Below, piece by piece: positions 1 through 8,961 of a stretch of 64,000 bases of DNA. The position numbers and the translations under genes are program-made. How positions within the stretch are numbered: the stretch's first letter is position 1; every line of letters begins with the position of its first letter. Below the pieces are notes generated by a model that searched no databases, was not told the origin of the DNA, and saw nothing but the letters and a program-made list of their open reading frames with translations. Origin of the DNA: Pelagicoccus sp. (GTDB lineage Bacteria; Verrucomicrobiota; Verrucomicrobiia; Opitutales; Opitutaceae); assembly GCA_028284635.1 (NCBI GenBank), contig JANQRJ010000013.1, positions 146,588 through 210,587 on the forward strand, given 5' to 3'.

Positions 1-1146
1 TCCCTGTCGCTGGTAGGGTCGCAGACATTCGAGGTACTTTCTTTCGTCATCGCAATACCCCGGCCGCAGAAGTCCCTCTCTCCAATCTCGCAGCTCGTCG
101 GATAGCTCGAGGGAATCCGGAGCCTCCGCGAAAATCGAAAAAAGCTGATAGAGCTGCCCTGCCCCTCCGACTTCAGTCTCCGATTCCCGCCAGGAGTCCA
201 GCAAGCGTTTCGATTCGTCCGAAAGCTTCACCACGCCAAGCTCGGGAATGAGGGCCGTATCCTGCTCACCATCCATAAGCGAGAGGGCGATCTCGCTATC
301 GAGCATGCGACGACCTGAGTCGAAGACCCATTGCACGTCGAGTCCGCCCACCGCATTCCGGCTCGCCTTTGCGCCGACTTGCAATTCGACCACGCCCTGC
401 TTCAAGCGCTTCACATTCTCTCCCTCCTCCGTGGAGAAGCGACGCTCCCAGTCGGGCCAGACATTCTGCACGAAGTGCACGACCTCTCGCAGATTCTCCA
501 GCAAGTAGGCTCCGAACTCGGAAGCGTAGCGGAAGCGCGACTTGCGAGAACGAGCGGCCAGCATGATCAAACGACCGCGCTCCTCGGAAGTATTGGCTCG
601 GGGAGAACCATCTTCGGGGCTCAGAGCGGAGACGCGAGAGCCGTCCTCGGCCAGCCAATACGCCTCGCAGATCAAGCCCTTGAAGTGAGTATCGAGAACC
701 AGATGCAGCATCCGGGTCTGCGATTCATCGGCAAAGCCCTCATCCGAATCGGACGACTCGATGTCCTCCTCGATCTCGTCATCGGCTCTAGCGACCTCGC
801 CCTCGAGAAGCGTCAGATCCTCGTCCGCCAAAAGCTCTTCGATCTCAAGCAAACCGGCCACCGCGATCGCATGACCGAATTCCGCGTTCTCGCTGGACGA
901 GCGCACGTTGAAAGCGTCCCTCTCCCATTGCACCACCGAGTAGCTTTCCGCCTGGCCCTGCTTGCAGGTCATGATGACGTCGTCCTCGTTCAGAGAGATC
1001 TCCCGAATGACGCCCTTTTTGTAGAGCCGCCTTCCCGTCTCCAGAGCGGAGGTTTCGAAACGATCCTCCCAGGGGTCGGAAAGCCGGTCGCTCCAGCGCT
1101 CCAGCGAACGCCGCGAGTACAGTCGATTTGCCCCCTTCCAATTCAT
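1..1146 (-). CDS. SNF2-family helicase, N-terminal part (cut by window edge)
   Basis: This reading frame is open from 1146 down to base 1 with no stop, so only the N-terminal ~382 residues are visible. The visible C-terminal end reads ECLRPYQRQG, which matches the start of the SNF2 helicase core, where LRPYQ precedes the first ATPase motif. The preceding ~370 residues are an accessory region with an acidic stretch (about residues 128-146, rich in D and E). They resemble the N-terminal extension of bacterial SNF2 proteins; no zinc-binding SWIM motif was recognised. Such proteins are DNA-dependent ATPases that remodel protein-DNA complexes. No good ribosome binding site decides the start: an in-frame ATG at 1266 would add 40 residues. 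It is transcribed divergently from the DUF502 gene. The family call rests on the terminal motif and is an inference, because the catalytic core lies outside the window. Confidence 0.7.
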   Translation of the reverse strand, partial: MNWKGANRLYSRRSLERWSDRLSDPWEDRFETSALETGRRLYKKGVIREISLNEDDVIMTCKQGQAESYSVVQWERDAFNVRSSSENAEFGHAIAVAGLLEIEELLADEDLTLLEGEVARADDEIEEDIESSDSDEGFADESQTRMLHLVLDTHFKGLICEAYWLAEDGSRVSALSPEDGSPRANTSEERGRLIMLAARSRKSRFRYASEFGAYLLENLREVVHFVQNVWPDWERRFSTEEGENVKRLKQGVVELQVGAKASRNAVGGLDVQWVFDSGRRMLDSEIALSLMDGEQDTALIPELGVVKLSDESKRLLDSWRESETEVGGAGQLYQLFSIFAEAPDSLELSDELRDWREGLLRPGYCDDERKYLECLRPYQRQG

Positions 1147-1467
1147 CGATCGGCCACTTTGAAAACTCGCAACCACCTCATCAACGCTTTTCACGCGCCT
1201 GTCGGAATCTCTCAGCCCCGCTTTCCAGCCACTCGAACAATCACCTCCGCCAAACGGATCGCACATCAGAAGCGCTTTTTCGCAGGGCTACTGAAAGGTT
1301 CGTTTAAGATTCTGCGCGTCAGATAATTGCATCGGAAAAGAGATGCTACGCTTCGACGGGAAAGCGGAGAGCCCTGGCAAGCCGTTGCTTATTTCGAAAC
1401 CTCATCGATTTTGGCGTGTATCCAGAGGGCCAATCACGCATTGTGGTTGTCGCCTCATCCATTCGCC
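1147..1467. other. Intergenic region between divergent genes
   Basis: This 321-base gap separates the divergent SNF2 and DUF502 genes and must hold both promoters. Part of it (to 1266) could be coding if the SNF2 gene uses its upstream ATG. No repeat, RNA gene or clear promoter was recognised. Confidence 0.5.
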
Positions 1468-2148
1468 ATGTTCGTCAAACTTCGCAAATCCTTCCTTTCC
1501 GGCCTCATCCTACTCGCCCCGATCGGCATCACCTTCTTCGTCTTCAACTGGCTGGTGATCAAGATCGGCGGCAGCGCTCGAGACCAACTGCTGTTCTTCG
1601 TGCCGCACGATCTCATCTCCCGCCAAGGGCTCGGCATGCTCTGGAACACCTTGGCAACGATGATCGTGCTGCTGCTGGTGACTCTGCTGGGATTTCTCTC
1701 GCGCTACTTCATCGCCAAATACCTCATCGGGCTAGGCGAACGCTTCCTCAACAACGTGCCGGTGATCAACACCGTCTACACCTCGGTGAAGCAGATCATC
1801 GAAACCTTCAGCTCCCAAAACCGCGCCGTCTTCCAAAAAGTGGCTCTGGTGCAGTTTCCCAGACCGGGCTGCTACGCCATCGGCTTTCTTACCGGCGACA
1901 GCAAAGGCGAGATCCAAGCCAAAACCAACCCTCACCTCAGAAACATCTTCGTTCCGACGACCCCGAATCCCACGAGCGGCTTTCTAGTGATGCTTCCGCA
2001 AGAGGATATCCAGATTCTGGATATGACGGTCGGACAAGGCATGAAGCTCATAATTTCCGGCGGAGCAGTGGCGCCGCCCTTCCCTCCCGTGACCGATCGA
2101 CTGGAATTCAAGGACGAATCCGCTCCGAATCCGGACGCGAAGTCCTGA
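1468..2148 (+). CDS. DUF502 family membrane protein
   Basis: The protein is 226 residues long and starts MFVKLRKSF. Two hydrophobic segments (about residues 10-32 and 52-75) are predicted to cross the inner membrane. They are followed by a soluble domain with the conserved NVPVINTVYTSVKQI stretch and the C-terminal GMKLIISGG motif typical of the DUF502 family (PF04367). The family is widespread in bacteria; its molecular function is not established. An upstream extension of the frame lacks start-like features, so the ATG at 1468 is preferred. The recO-like gene starts 2 bases after the stop, so the two are probably co-transcribed. Confidence 0.85.
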   Translation: MFVKLRKSFLSGLILLAPIGITFFVFNWLVIKIGGSARDQLLFFVPHDLISRQGLGMLWNTLATMIVLLLVTLLGFLSRYFIAKYLIGLGERFLNNVPVINTVYTSVKQIIETFSSQNRAVFQKVALVQFPRPGCYAIGFLTGDSKGEIQAKTNPHLRNIFVPTTPNPTSGFLVMLPQEDIQILDMTVGQGMKLIISGGAVAPPFPPVTDRLEFKDESAPNPDAKS

Positions 2149-2150
2149 GT

Positions 2151-2765
2151 ATGGCCGGTCGAAAGGTTCTAGTCAGAGAAGCGATCGTATTGAAGATCGC
2201 CCCAACAGGCGAAACCTACCTGCAGATACGCCTTCTCTCGCCTGATTTCGGTCTTCTGAGCCTGTTGCAGCGACGCAGCTCCAAGAAACAAGTTCCCACC
2301 CTCGACCTCTTCGACCAAGGCGAGGCAGCTGCGGACCTCAAACCCGACGAGCAAAACGGCTTCCTGAACGACTTCACCTTGGAGCGACGTCGTTCGGGCA
2401 TTGGACGGTCATACAGCATCCTGCAGGCCGCCGCCCGGCTTTCATCATTCCTAGCTGCAAATCCGGTGCACCAGGAAAACATGGCATCCACATTCACCCT
2501 AGCCGAAAAGGCGCTCGACGCGCTGGACGCCGGACTCCCCACGGAACCAATCCTATTCAAAACCTTCTTCGTATACTGCCGTGACGAAGGCTATCCTGTA
2601 GTGGAAGAATGGGCACGCCAGCTTCCATCAAGCCTAGCTATCGAGGTGAGGCGGATTCTCAAGTCTCCCCTAGCGGAGCTAGACGCGAATCCAGAGTCGC
2701 AGAGTCGAGCGCTAGCGTCGCTTAGCAGGTACATCGAACAGAGCACTCAGATACGGCTAGATTGA
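2151..2765 (+). CDS. recO: DNA repair protein RecO (divergent)
   Basis: The protein is 204 residues. Its N-terminus (VREAIVLKIAPTGETYLQIRLLSPDFGLLSLL) has the pattern of the RecO OB-fold, in which a short strand-rich domain begins with a 'VLK..P.GE....R.LS...GL' motif. It is followed by a helical domain, as in RecO. RecO works with RecR to load RecA on SSB-coated single-stranded DNA. The C-terminal zinc-binding cysteines of many RecO proteins are absent; only one Cys is visible. It is somewhat shorter than usual (about 240 residues). It sits immediately downstream of DUF502 and converges with the two-component genes on the other strand. The assignment is by motif pattern and length, so moderate confidence. 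Confidence 0.65.
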   Translation: MAGRKVLVREAIVLKIAPTGETYLQIRLLSPDFGLLSLLQRRSSKKQVPTLDLFDQGEAAADLKPDEQNGFLNDFTLERRRSGIGRSYSILQAAARLSSFLAANPVHQENMASTFTLAEKALDALDAGLPTEPILFKTFFVYCRDEGYPVVEEWARQLPSSLAIEVRRILKSPLAELDANPESQSRALASLSRYIEQSTQIRLD

Positions 2766-2825
2766 GCGCATATCGAATCGTCTAAGCAGAAGGAGCTGTG
2801 GGAGCTTCTACTATTCAACGCCCTC

Positions 2826-4067
2826 TTAGTGGCGGGAGTCCAGATAGGCGACTGCCGCCTCTCTGTACTCCTGGCAAGCGACGCGGATCAAACGCTGCCA
2901 GGACTCCAACCCAGTAGACTCCGGAGAGAAACTGGTTCTGATTTCCAGCGAACTGGCGACATCGTAAGCGACCCGAGCTCCCAGAAGGCCGAGAGCTCCC
3001 TTAAGAGAGTGGGCCAATAGGGACGTCTGACTCCAGCTTCGAGAGTCGATGGCCTCGCAGATCTTTTCGACATCGGATTCCAAGACTTCCAGAGCAGTAT
3101 CCAAGACTTCGCGACAGGATTTCCCGTCGGAGCTCATGCGACGCAGATACTCGTCGAGAACCCGAATGTTCACAATACCTTCCCAGATCGAATTCTTCTG
3201 CTCGGGAAGTGGAGAGGCAAGACGGCGGTTCAGCACGTCGCACAGGATTTCCAAGTCCACCGGCTTCTGGAGCACTTCGACCATTCCGGAGTCCAAGCAA
3301 CGAGCCCGATCGGAGTTCAGGATTCTCGCGGTGACGCCGACGACGGGGAGAGTCGGCTGGCGGCTGGATGCGGCGAGAAGCTTCTCGGTAGCTTCGCAGC
3401 CGTCCATCTCGGGCATCATCACATCCATGAAAACGAGATCGTATTTGCCGTCTTCATACATATCGAGGGCTTCGAACCCGTTCCGAGCGATATCGTGGCT
3501 CACGCCGCATTCGCGCAGGAAGTGATCCATCATATCCGCATTCAGGACATTGTCCTCCACAATCAGTATCCTTTTTTCAGATACGCCTGGCTGCGATTTC
3601 GCGCAGCAAGACTTTTCCGCCTGAATTCCGATCCGATCTTCCAGCTTGCGGAATCCAGCTTGCAGATCGGAAAGCCGGCAACGAGTAATCGCGTCGAGAG
3701 GGCCTTCGGCCAAGCGGTCTACTTGGGCTGAGAGCTTCCTTACCGAATCCCTCAACTCATCGCTGCCGGAATCGCAAGTCTCCCCAGCTTGCTCGATCCT
3801 CACCTCCGCTAGATAGAAGCTAGCATGAGAGGCTATGGCCTGGATCCTGAAGACGCCCTCGGCCGAGGAGCCGTCGGCGCGTTTGAGTCGAGCCTTCCGA
3901 GACCAGAGTTCTCCCAAAGGGGGTTTGAATGAAGCTGAGTCGCCTTCGATGAGAGTTTCCCATGGACGCGGCGATTCGTCGACCGTTTCGATTCCAAGCC
4001 AGGCGCCTAGCTCCTGGGAGATCCCCAGCACGAAGTCGGTTTTGTCGTAAATGATCGTGCCAATCAT
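2826..4067 (-). CDS. PAS-like / receiver / HPt phosphorelay protein without kinase domain
   Basis: This 413-residue protein has three parts. Residues 1-95 look like a PAS-type sensor fold. Residues ~165-285 are a receiver domain with the acidic pair at ILIVED, the phosphoacceptor D215 in FMDVMMPEMDG, the conserved T/A position in VTAR and the lysine in LQKPVD. Residues ~300-413 are an HPt domain with phosphorylatable H353 in AHSLKG. A short coiled-coil-like linker lies at 100-150. No histidine kinase (H-box, ATPase) is present, so it must receive phosphate from a separate kinase. It is 32 bases downstream of the NarL-type regulator on the same strand, so both probably form one relay operon. 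Domain calls are from visible motifs; the partner kinase is unknown. Confidence 0.85.
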   Translation of the reverse strand: MIGTIIYDKTDFVLGISQELGAWLGIETVDESPRPWETLIEGDSASFKPPLGELWSRKARLKRADGSSAEGVFRIQAIASHASFYLAEVRIEQAGETCDSGSDELRDSVRKLSAQVDRLAEGPLDAITRCRLSDLQAGFRKLEDRIGIQAEKSCCAKSQPGVSEKRILIVEDNVLNADMMDHFLRECGVSHDIARNGFEALDMYEDGKYDLVFMDVMMPEMDGCEATEKLLAASSRQPTLPVVGVTARILNSDRARCLDSGMVEVLQKPVDLEILCDVLNRRLASPLPEQKNSIWEGIVNIRVLDEYLRRMSSDGKSCREVLDTALEVLESDVEKICEAIDSRSWSQTSLLAHSLKGALGLLGARVAYDVASSLEIRTSFSPESTGLESWQRLIRVACQEYREAAVAYLDSRH

Positions 4068-4099
4068 GCCTCGCCTATCGATCCCGGGCGGCTCTGAGG

Positions 4100-4744
4100 C
4101 TAAAGGTCGATCAGCCCAGTGCGCACGGCAAAAAGTGTGATTCCGGCAATATCGAAGATCTTGAGCTTCTTGGCAACGTTGCTGCGATGCGACTCCACAG
4201 TCTTGACGCTCAAGCCGAGGCTGGTGGCGATTTCCTTATTGGTGTTGCCAGACGCGACGAAGACCACGATCTCCTTCTCTCGATCGCTCAAGGTCTCGAG
4301 CATCTCCTTTTGGTCCATGATGTCCGTCGACTCCGCACTGGGTTGGGCGGAGGCCTTGACGAAGAGGTTGCCGGCGGCGACCGCCTCGATGGCCTGCTCG
4401 AAAACGGAGAAGTCTTCCTTCTTGTTGAGAAAGCCAGCCACGCCCATCTGAAGCAGAGCGCCGACGCGCTTGGGATCCTCTACCGAGGAAATGATCAGGA
4501 TCTTGAGGTTGGGCTGCTCGTCGAGCAGACGTCTGGCCAGATCGTGGCCAGTAATGCCGGGGAGCCTCAGATCGAGGATCAACAAGTCCGGGCTGAGTTC
4601 ATGGCACAGGCGATGCGCTTCTTCGCCCGTCGAAACTTCGCCTACGACCTCGAAGCCGAAACGCTGAACAATGATCCTCACCAGGAAATCGCGAAACAGC
4701 GTTTCGTCTTCGGCGACTAGTACTTTCAGATTCGATTCGTTCAT
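4100..4744 (-). CDS. NarL/LuxR-type response regulator
   Basis: The protein is 214 residues long. The N-terminal receiver domain has acidic residues in VAEDE and the phosphoacceptor D58 in LLILDLRLPG. The C-terminal part (about residues 148-205) is a LuxR-type helix-turn-helix with LSDREKEIVVFVASGNTN and GLSVKTVESHRSN, the usual four-helix DNA-binding signature. It is therefore a phosphorylation-controlled transcription factor. It is first in a two-gene unit with the PAS-receiver-HPt protein. A 171-base region lies between it and the adenylate-kinase-like gene upstream and should carry its promoter. Targets cannot be read from the sequence. Confidence 0.92.
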   Translation of the reverse strand: MNESNLKVLVAEDETLFRDFLVRIIVQRFGFEVVGEVSTGEEAHRLCHELSPDLLILDLRLPGITGHDLARRLLDEQPNLKILIISSVEDPKRVGALLQMGVAGFLNKKEDFSVFEQAIEAVAAGNLFVKASAQPSAESTDIMDQKEMLETLSDREKEIVVFVASGNTNKEIATSLGLSVKTVESHRSNVAKKLKIFDIAGITLFAVRTGLIDL

Positions 4745-4915
4745 TTGCTCGAGCTCCCGCTTGGCGTAGCGCTGTAAACCAATCCAAACGGGCGGAAAAT
4801 TATAGAGCCAAGGTCGATAGGGGACTAAACTGATTCAGGCAAGTATAGGATTCAGGAAAGTACCAACAAACAGACGTGGATGTTCCCTAAATGACCGTGA
4901 AAACCCTGGAAAAGT

Positions 4916-6154
4916 TCAAGATCCACGACGTATTTCAGATCCTTTGAACCTAATTTGGATGCGCCAAACGCGCTTCAAACGGCAATTGATTTTTCCAGTC
5001 TGCAAATCGAAGGATTCCGGAATCTCGATTCTGTGCAAGTCGACCGAGGCCCGGTAACCGCGTTCCGAAAAGATATCGATGAGCATGGCCAAGGCCGAGG
5101 AATTGTCGAAAATCTCGTCCTCCGTATTGATGTGCGCCATGCCGGAAATCGCATGGTGACGCACGATCGGCATGATCTTGTCCTGTACGAACTCGATGAC
5201 CTTGCGAAAGAGCTCCGTCTCCTCCATCTCATAGCCATCGAGGCGCTTTACCAGCTGCTGGCGGGCGTGCTCGACGATCTTGCTGGCGATCGGGATTCGC
5301 TGCAGAGCGTCGAAAGTCTGCGGGTCGAGCTCGAGCGAGCTCTGGTACTGGAGCTCCTTGACGATATTCTGCCGCACCTCGGACAGGCCGCCCTGAGCAT
5401 TGATGAAGTGATAGTGGAATACTTCGCGCAGGGACTGGAGGGCGTCGTAGGTCCGCTCCTTGAAGACCTTGTAGCGTCGTCTGGCCGCATCGGGATCCAA
5501 GTCGGTAGCCCTGGCCTCCTGCGATTCGCCGATCCCGGTCCTGTGGAACTCTTCGTTTGCCTGCAGGATCTCCCGTCCGCGCTTGAGCTGGCGAGCCACG
5601 CTCTCCTTCTCGTCGATGAAGAGCATCATGATATGCACCACAGGCTGCCGGAAACGAGAGCGATGCTCGGTGTTGTAGAACTCGGCCCGCAGTTGGAGCA
5701 TCTTATGATAGAGCATCTTCATGCACTCCACCTGGACGAAGGTCCGCGGGAAGCCGTCCAGAATGGCTCCCTCTTGGTACTCGGGCCGAAGCAGGCGTTC
5801 GAACAGGATGCTGATGACCTCACGGTCTCCCACCATGTTGCCCGAATCCTTGATCGCCCGCATCTCGGGCGTGTCCAGCAGGGAACTGACCACGATTGGC
5901 TCGCAAGTCAGGCTGCGGATCTCGGAGATGAACGGGGTATTCGTCCCCTTGCCCGCTCCAGGCGCGCCGCCGAGCAAGATCAGCTCCCGGGGGAAATGCA
6001 GCCGCCGTCGGCCGTGCTTTTCCTCGAGAGCATTCCAGACGGAGTTGAAGATTATCTGCGCGTCCTTAACCTCGAGATCCTGGTGGGCCTTGTTCGGCGT
6101 TCGGGAAAGCGGATTGGTTTGGGCTTCGCTCGTTTCGAGATTCGTTTCGCTCAT
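4916..6154 (-). CDS. Adenylate kinase-like nucleoside monophosphate kinase with C-terminal extension
   Basis: This protein of 412 residues is about twice the length of normal adenylate kinase. The P-loop GGAPGAGKGT lies at residues 62-71 and the NMP-binding DGFPRT motif follows about 70 residues later, as in Adk. The zinc/LID region is not obvious. After about residue 235 comes a ~175-residue extension of unknown fold, with hydrophobic and acidic helices. By family knowledge the core should transfer phosphate between ATP and a nucleoside monophosphate; the specificity and the role of the extension are unknown. It lies 45 bases downstream of the ACT-domain gene and may be co-transcribed with it. 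It may not be the housekeeping Adk. Confidence 0.75.
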   Translation of the reverse strand: MSETNLETSEAQTNPLSRTPNKAHQDLEVKDAQIIFNSVWNALEEKHGRRRLHFPRELILLGGAPGAGKGTNTPFISEIRSLTCEPIVVSSLLDTPEMRAIKDSGNMVGDREVISILFERLLRPEYQEGAILDGFPRTFVQVECMKMLYHKMLQLRAEFYNTEHRSRFRQPVVHIMMLFIDEKESVARQLKRGREILQANEEFHRTGIGESQEARATDLDPDAARRRYKVFKERTYDALQSLREVFHYHFINAQGGLSEVRQNIVKELQYQSSLELDPQTFDALQRIPIASKIVEHARQQLVKRLDGYEMEETELFRKVIEFVQDKIMPIVRHHAISGMAHINTEDEIFDNSSALAMLIDIFSERGYRASVDLHRIEIPESFDLQTGKINCRLKRVWRIQIRFKGSEIRRGS

Positions 6155-6199
6155 TCGTGGATAGTTCAGGAAAATAGATGCGGGAAAACGCCCGAGCGC

Positions 6200-6658
6200 C
6201 TAGCGCGAAATGTCCCGCTGGCTCAATACCTTGTGGTTTCTCGTATTCAAAATGTGGATAGCGACATCCATATCCTCTATGCAAAGCGCCATCGCCGACT
6301 TGCCCATAGGGCGACTGACGAACGCATAGAGATAGTGGATATTTATCTCCGCTTCGAGCAGGGCCGAAAGGACGCGGACGATTTCGTGCTCGCCCGCGAT
6401 CTCCACTGCCAGGATCTGGCTTTCGCTGAAGGCGATGCTGTGTTCCCAAAAGAGCGAGCGAGCCTTGTCAGGATCGTCCACCACTAGGCGAGTGATCGCG
6501 CTTTCCGTCGTGTCTAAGGTCGTCAAGGCCAGCACATGGATGGCTTGCTCGCTCAACAGCCGGAAGACATCCGCCAGACGGCCGACCTTGTTTTCCATGA
6601 AGATCGAAAACTGTCTGACTGGGTCGGGGATGGAGGATGCGACGAGTGGCTGGTCCAT
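6200..6658 (-). CDS. Tandem ACT-domain protein
   Basis: The protein is 152 residues. It contains two consecutive ACT-like units: residues ~15-75, starting RQFSIFMENKVGRLADVFRLL, and ~80-145, starting LAVEIAGEHEIVRVLSALLEAEINI. The phrase 'N.GRLADV..LL' is the classic ligand-binding start of ACT domains. ACT domains bind small ligands, often amino acids, and regulate metabolic enzymes; stand-alone double-ACT proteins are common in this group of bacteria. No catalytic domain is attached. Its ATG lies only 28 bases downstream of the 3' end of the tRNA-Arg gene, so it is either read through from the tRNA transcript or has a very short leader. Confidence 0.8.
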   Translation of the reverse strand: MDQPLVASSIPDPVRQFSIFMENKVGRLADVFRLLSEQAIHVLALTTLDTTESAITRLVVDDPDKARSLFWEHSIAFSESQILAVEIAGEHEIVRVLSALLEAEINIHYLYAFVSRPMGKSAMALCIEDMDVAIHILNTRNHKVLSQRDISR

Positions 6659-6686
6659 TGAAAAGAGCGCTCCGGCACGCGAAAGC

Positions 6687-6761
6687 TGGTACTCCCGGCG
6701 GGAATCGAACCCACATCCTCGGCTCCGGAAACCGATGTTCTATCCATTGAACTACAGGAGC
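6687..6761 (-). tRNA. tRNA-Arg (anticodon CCG)
   Basis: On the minus strand the 75 bases fold as a full cloverleaf. The acceptor stem is GCTCCTG paired with CGGGAGT, the D-arm starts GTTC and closes with GAAC, and the anticodon arm is TCGGT-TTCCGGA-GCCGA. The T-arm is GTGGG-TTCGATT-CCCGC, and CCA is encoded at the 3' end. The seven-base anticodon loop places CCG at positions 34-36, which reads the arginine codon CGG. The first acceptor pair is G-T rather than G-C. It sits between the ACT gene and lpdA. Confidence 0.96.
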
Positions 6762-6834
6762 TTGAAAAACGGGAAATCTCTAGAGGCAGGCCGGTAAAGT
6801 CGAGACCAAAGCGGATCGGGTTTCAAGCTCCTGC

Positions 6835-8229
6835 CTAGATATGGATTGCCATCTCGTGCGTCGCCGCTGCCGCCTCGGCCAGCGCCTCGCTTAGAGTCGG
6901 ATGAGCGTGGATAGTGCCGTGAATCTCGTCGATGGTGCCCTCCATCTCCATGGCTAGGCAATACTCGGTGATCAGCTCCGTCGCGTCTCCACCGATAATA
7001 TGGGCTCCATAGATCTCCCCCGTCTTGGCATCGCAGATCACCTTTACGAAACCTTCAGGATGATTGGAAGCGACCGCCTTGCCGGAGGCGGCAAACGGGA
7101 ACTTGCCAACCTTGAAGTCCAGTCCGAGCTCCTTCGCCTTCCTCTCCGTCAAGCCGGTACTGGCAACCTGCGGCTGGCAATAGGTAGCGCCAGGGTAATT
7201 CTTCACGCGACGCGGCTTCGCGGCGCCGAAAATCCCATTCACCGCCTGCACCGCCTCGAACGTCGCCACGTGAGCCAAAGTCGGTGGACCGATGATATCG
7301 CCCGCCGCATAGATGCCCTTCACGTTCGTCTGATACTCGTCGTCCACCGTCAAGTATCCGCGCTCGGTATTCAGCTTGAGCGAAGGATCGACCGCGCCAT
7401 CAAGGTAGGCCACCACACCAACGGCCTGGATGACCACATCCACCTCGAGCGAGATCTCCTTGCCCTTCTTCACATAGCCGATCTTCACGCCGTTCTCAGT
7501 CAGCTCGGCAGACTTGATCTCGACCGCGAGCTCGCAGGCAATCTTCTGTTTCTTGAATTCCCGCTCAAGGACCTTGGCAATCTCCTCGTCCTCAACCGGA
7601 ACCATTTGCGGAAGCGCTTCCAGAACCGTGACCTTCGAGCCAAAAGCGTTCAGGAAATAGGCAAACTCCACCCCAATCGCGCCAGAGCCGATCACCGCGA
7701 CCGACTTGGGCTGCGACTCCATCACCAGAGCCTCACGCGAAGTCATGACTCGCTTGGGATCGTCCGGTAAAAACGGCAGCTTGCGAGCCCGGCAGCCGGT
7801 CGAAAGCAGCACGTTTCTCGTTTTGAGCTTCCTTCCCTTGGCCTTCCCTTCGGTCACCGCAACCGTCTGCGCGTCCAGCACGCACGCCTTGCCCACGATG
7901 TACTCGACCTTGTTCTTGTTGAAAAGAAATTCCACGCCCTTCGCCATCTGATCCGCCACTCCACGAGAGCGCTCGATGATCTTGGCAAAGTCGTAATCCA
8001 CAGATCCCACTGTAATGCCGAAGTCGTCGGCCTTCTTAATCGCCTGAATCAGCTCCGCGCTTTTCAGAAGCGCCTTGCTAGGAATACAGCCCCAATTCAA
8101 GCACGTGCCACCTGCTCGCTCCATTTCGACGCAGGCCACCTTCTTGCCGAGCTGGCCAGCTCGAATCGCGGCCGCGTAGCCCGCGGGACCTCCACCAATT
8201 ACAATCAAATCGTACGTTTCCTCAGCCAT
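6835..8229 (-). CDS. lpdA: Dihydrolipoyl dehydrogenase (E3)
   Basis: This is a 464-residue flavoprotein that re-oxidises dihydrolipoamide in 2-oxoacid dehydrogenase complexes using NAD+. The start MAEETYDLIVIGGGPAGY gives the FAD-binding GxGxxG at residues 12-17. The redox-active disulfide is C43-C48 in GGTCLNWGCIPSK. A second nucleotide motif, GSGAIGVEF, binds NAD. The dimerisation domain ends with the catalytic HAHPTLSE. The frame stays open upstream of 8229 but that part has no family resemblance, so the ATG at 8229 is chosen. No other complex subunits are adjacent, so E3 is encoded apart from E1 and E2 here. Confidence 0.95.
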   Translation of the reverse strand: MAEETYDLIVIGGGPAGYAAAIRAGQLGKKVACVEMERAGGTCLNWGCIPSKALLKSAELIQAIKKADDFGITVGSVDYDFAKIIERSRGVADQMAKGVEFLFNKNKVEYIVGKACVLDAQTVAVTEGKAKGRKLKTRNVLLSTGCRARKLPFLPDDPKRVMTSREALVMESQPKSVAVIGSGAIGVEFAYFLNAFGSKVTVLEALPQMVPVEDEEIAKVLEREFKKQKIACELAVEIKSAELTENGVKIGYVKKGKEISLEVDVVIQAVGVVAYLDGAVDPSLKLNTERGYLTVDDEYQTNVKGIYAAGDIIGPPTLAHVATFEAVQAVNGIFGAAKPRRVKNYPGATYCQPQVASTGLTERKAKELGLDFKVGKFPFAASGKAVASNHPEGFVKVICDAKTGEIYGAHIIGGDATELITEYCLAMEMEGTIDEIHGTIHAHPTLSEALAEAAAATHEMAIHI

Positions 8230-8334
8230 ATTAAATAGTCCGGTTAGTAAAACCCCATGCCGATACCCGGCCCCAAAGATCCTGTCTAGCGCAAACGCCC
8301 GACAACACCACAAGACCGCGCTTGTCGCAGTCGA

Positions 8335-8754
8335 CTAGATGTCGATCACGTCATCCGCCGCTCGCCGTCCCCGGCGAGGCAAGCTCGAACCCCCTCTGCT
8401 CGCCTTCACAGTCACCCCGCGCCCTCCGTTCAGCCAGGCGCCAAAGACCAGATTCAATCCCGTGATGATCAAAGCTCCCAAAAAAGCCGGACCAAAGCCA
8501 TCCACTTCGAACCCCGGCACCAGTTCGCCCACCAGCAGATAAAGCAAGGCGTTTATGAAAAGCACTCCCAGCCCCAAGGTCACCAACACGAACGGCAAAG
8601 CCAGCAGCACAAGCAGCGGCTTCAACACAGCCGTAAACAATCCCAGCAAGATCGCCACCAAGACCAATGTCGCCGAATCCTCATAGTCGATTCCCTCCAG
8701 GAAATAGCTGCCAATCCAAACGCCCAAGGCGCTGACCAGCCAACGCTTCAACAT
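8335..8754 (-). CDS. Phage holin family 4 / PF04020-like small membrane protein
   Basis: The protein is 139 residues with four hydrophobic segments. It carries the pattern LFTAVLKPLLVLLALPF....LGLGVLFINALLYLL, which is typical of the YvlD/PF04020 family of inner-membrane proteins of unknown role. The tail (KASRGGSSLPRRGRRAADD) is basic and probably cytoplasmic. The start at 8754 is chosen because GGGAGGA lies 9 bases upstream of it on the minus strand, an unusually good Shine-Dalgarno for this window; the upstream ATG at 8787 has none. Despite the family name, nothing phage-like is nearby. Confidence 0.8.
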   Translation of the reverse strand: MLKRWLVSALGVWIGSYFLEGIDYEDSATLVLVAILLGLFTAVLKPLLVLLALPFVLVTLGLGVLFINALLYLLVGELVPGFEVDGFGPAFLGALIITGLNLVFGAWLNGGRGVTVKASRGGSSLPRRGRRAADDVIDI

Positions 8755-8961
8755 CCCAATCAATCCTCCCTGACTTCCGGTCCCCATATCCCTGCCATCC
8801 TCAACCACCTTCGCCGCAACGCCAGGCAAAAAAAAAGCAGACCAGCAGGTTGCGATTCCCGGACTGGCCGCCAAACGCCGCCGATCATTTCCTTAAAATC
8901 GGCCTCCAGCGCACAAACGCTTGCCCCGCCTCCTGGCCCCGCCACCTATTCATTCCCACAA

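Noticed and set aside
331..1326. 331-residue plus-strand frame at the left end
   Set aside because: The minus strand carries an open frame that ends in a SNF2 motif and has a normal amino-acid composition; the plus frame does not.
4955..6487. 510-residue plus-strand frame
   Set aside because: It lies antisense to the adenylate-kinase-like and ACT genes, both supported by motifs.
8335..8754. Prophage holin
   Set aside because: The domain name suggests phage, but the protein fits the widespread YvlD-like membrane family and there are no phage genes around it.
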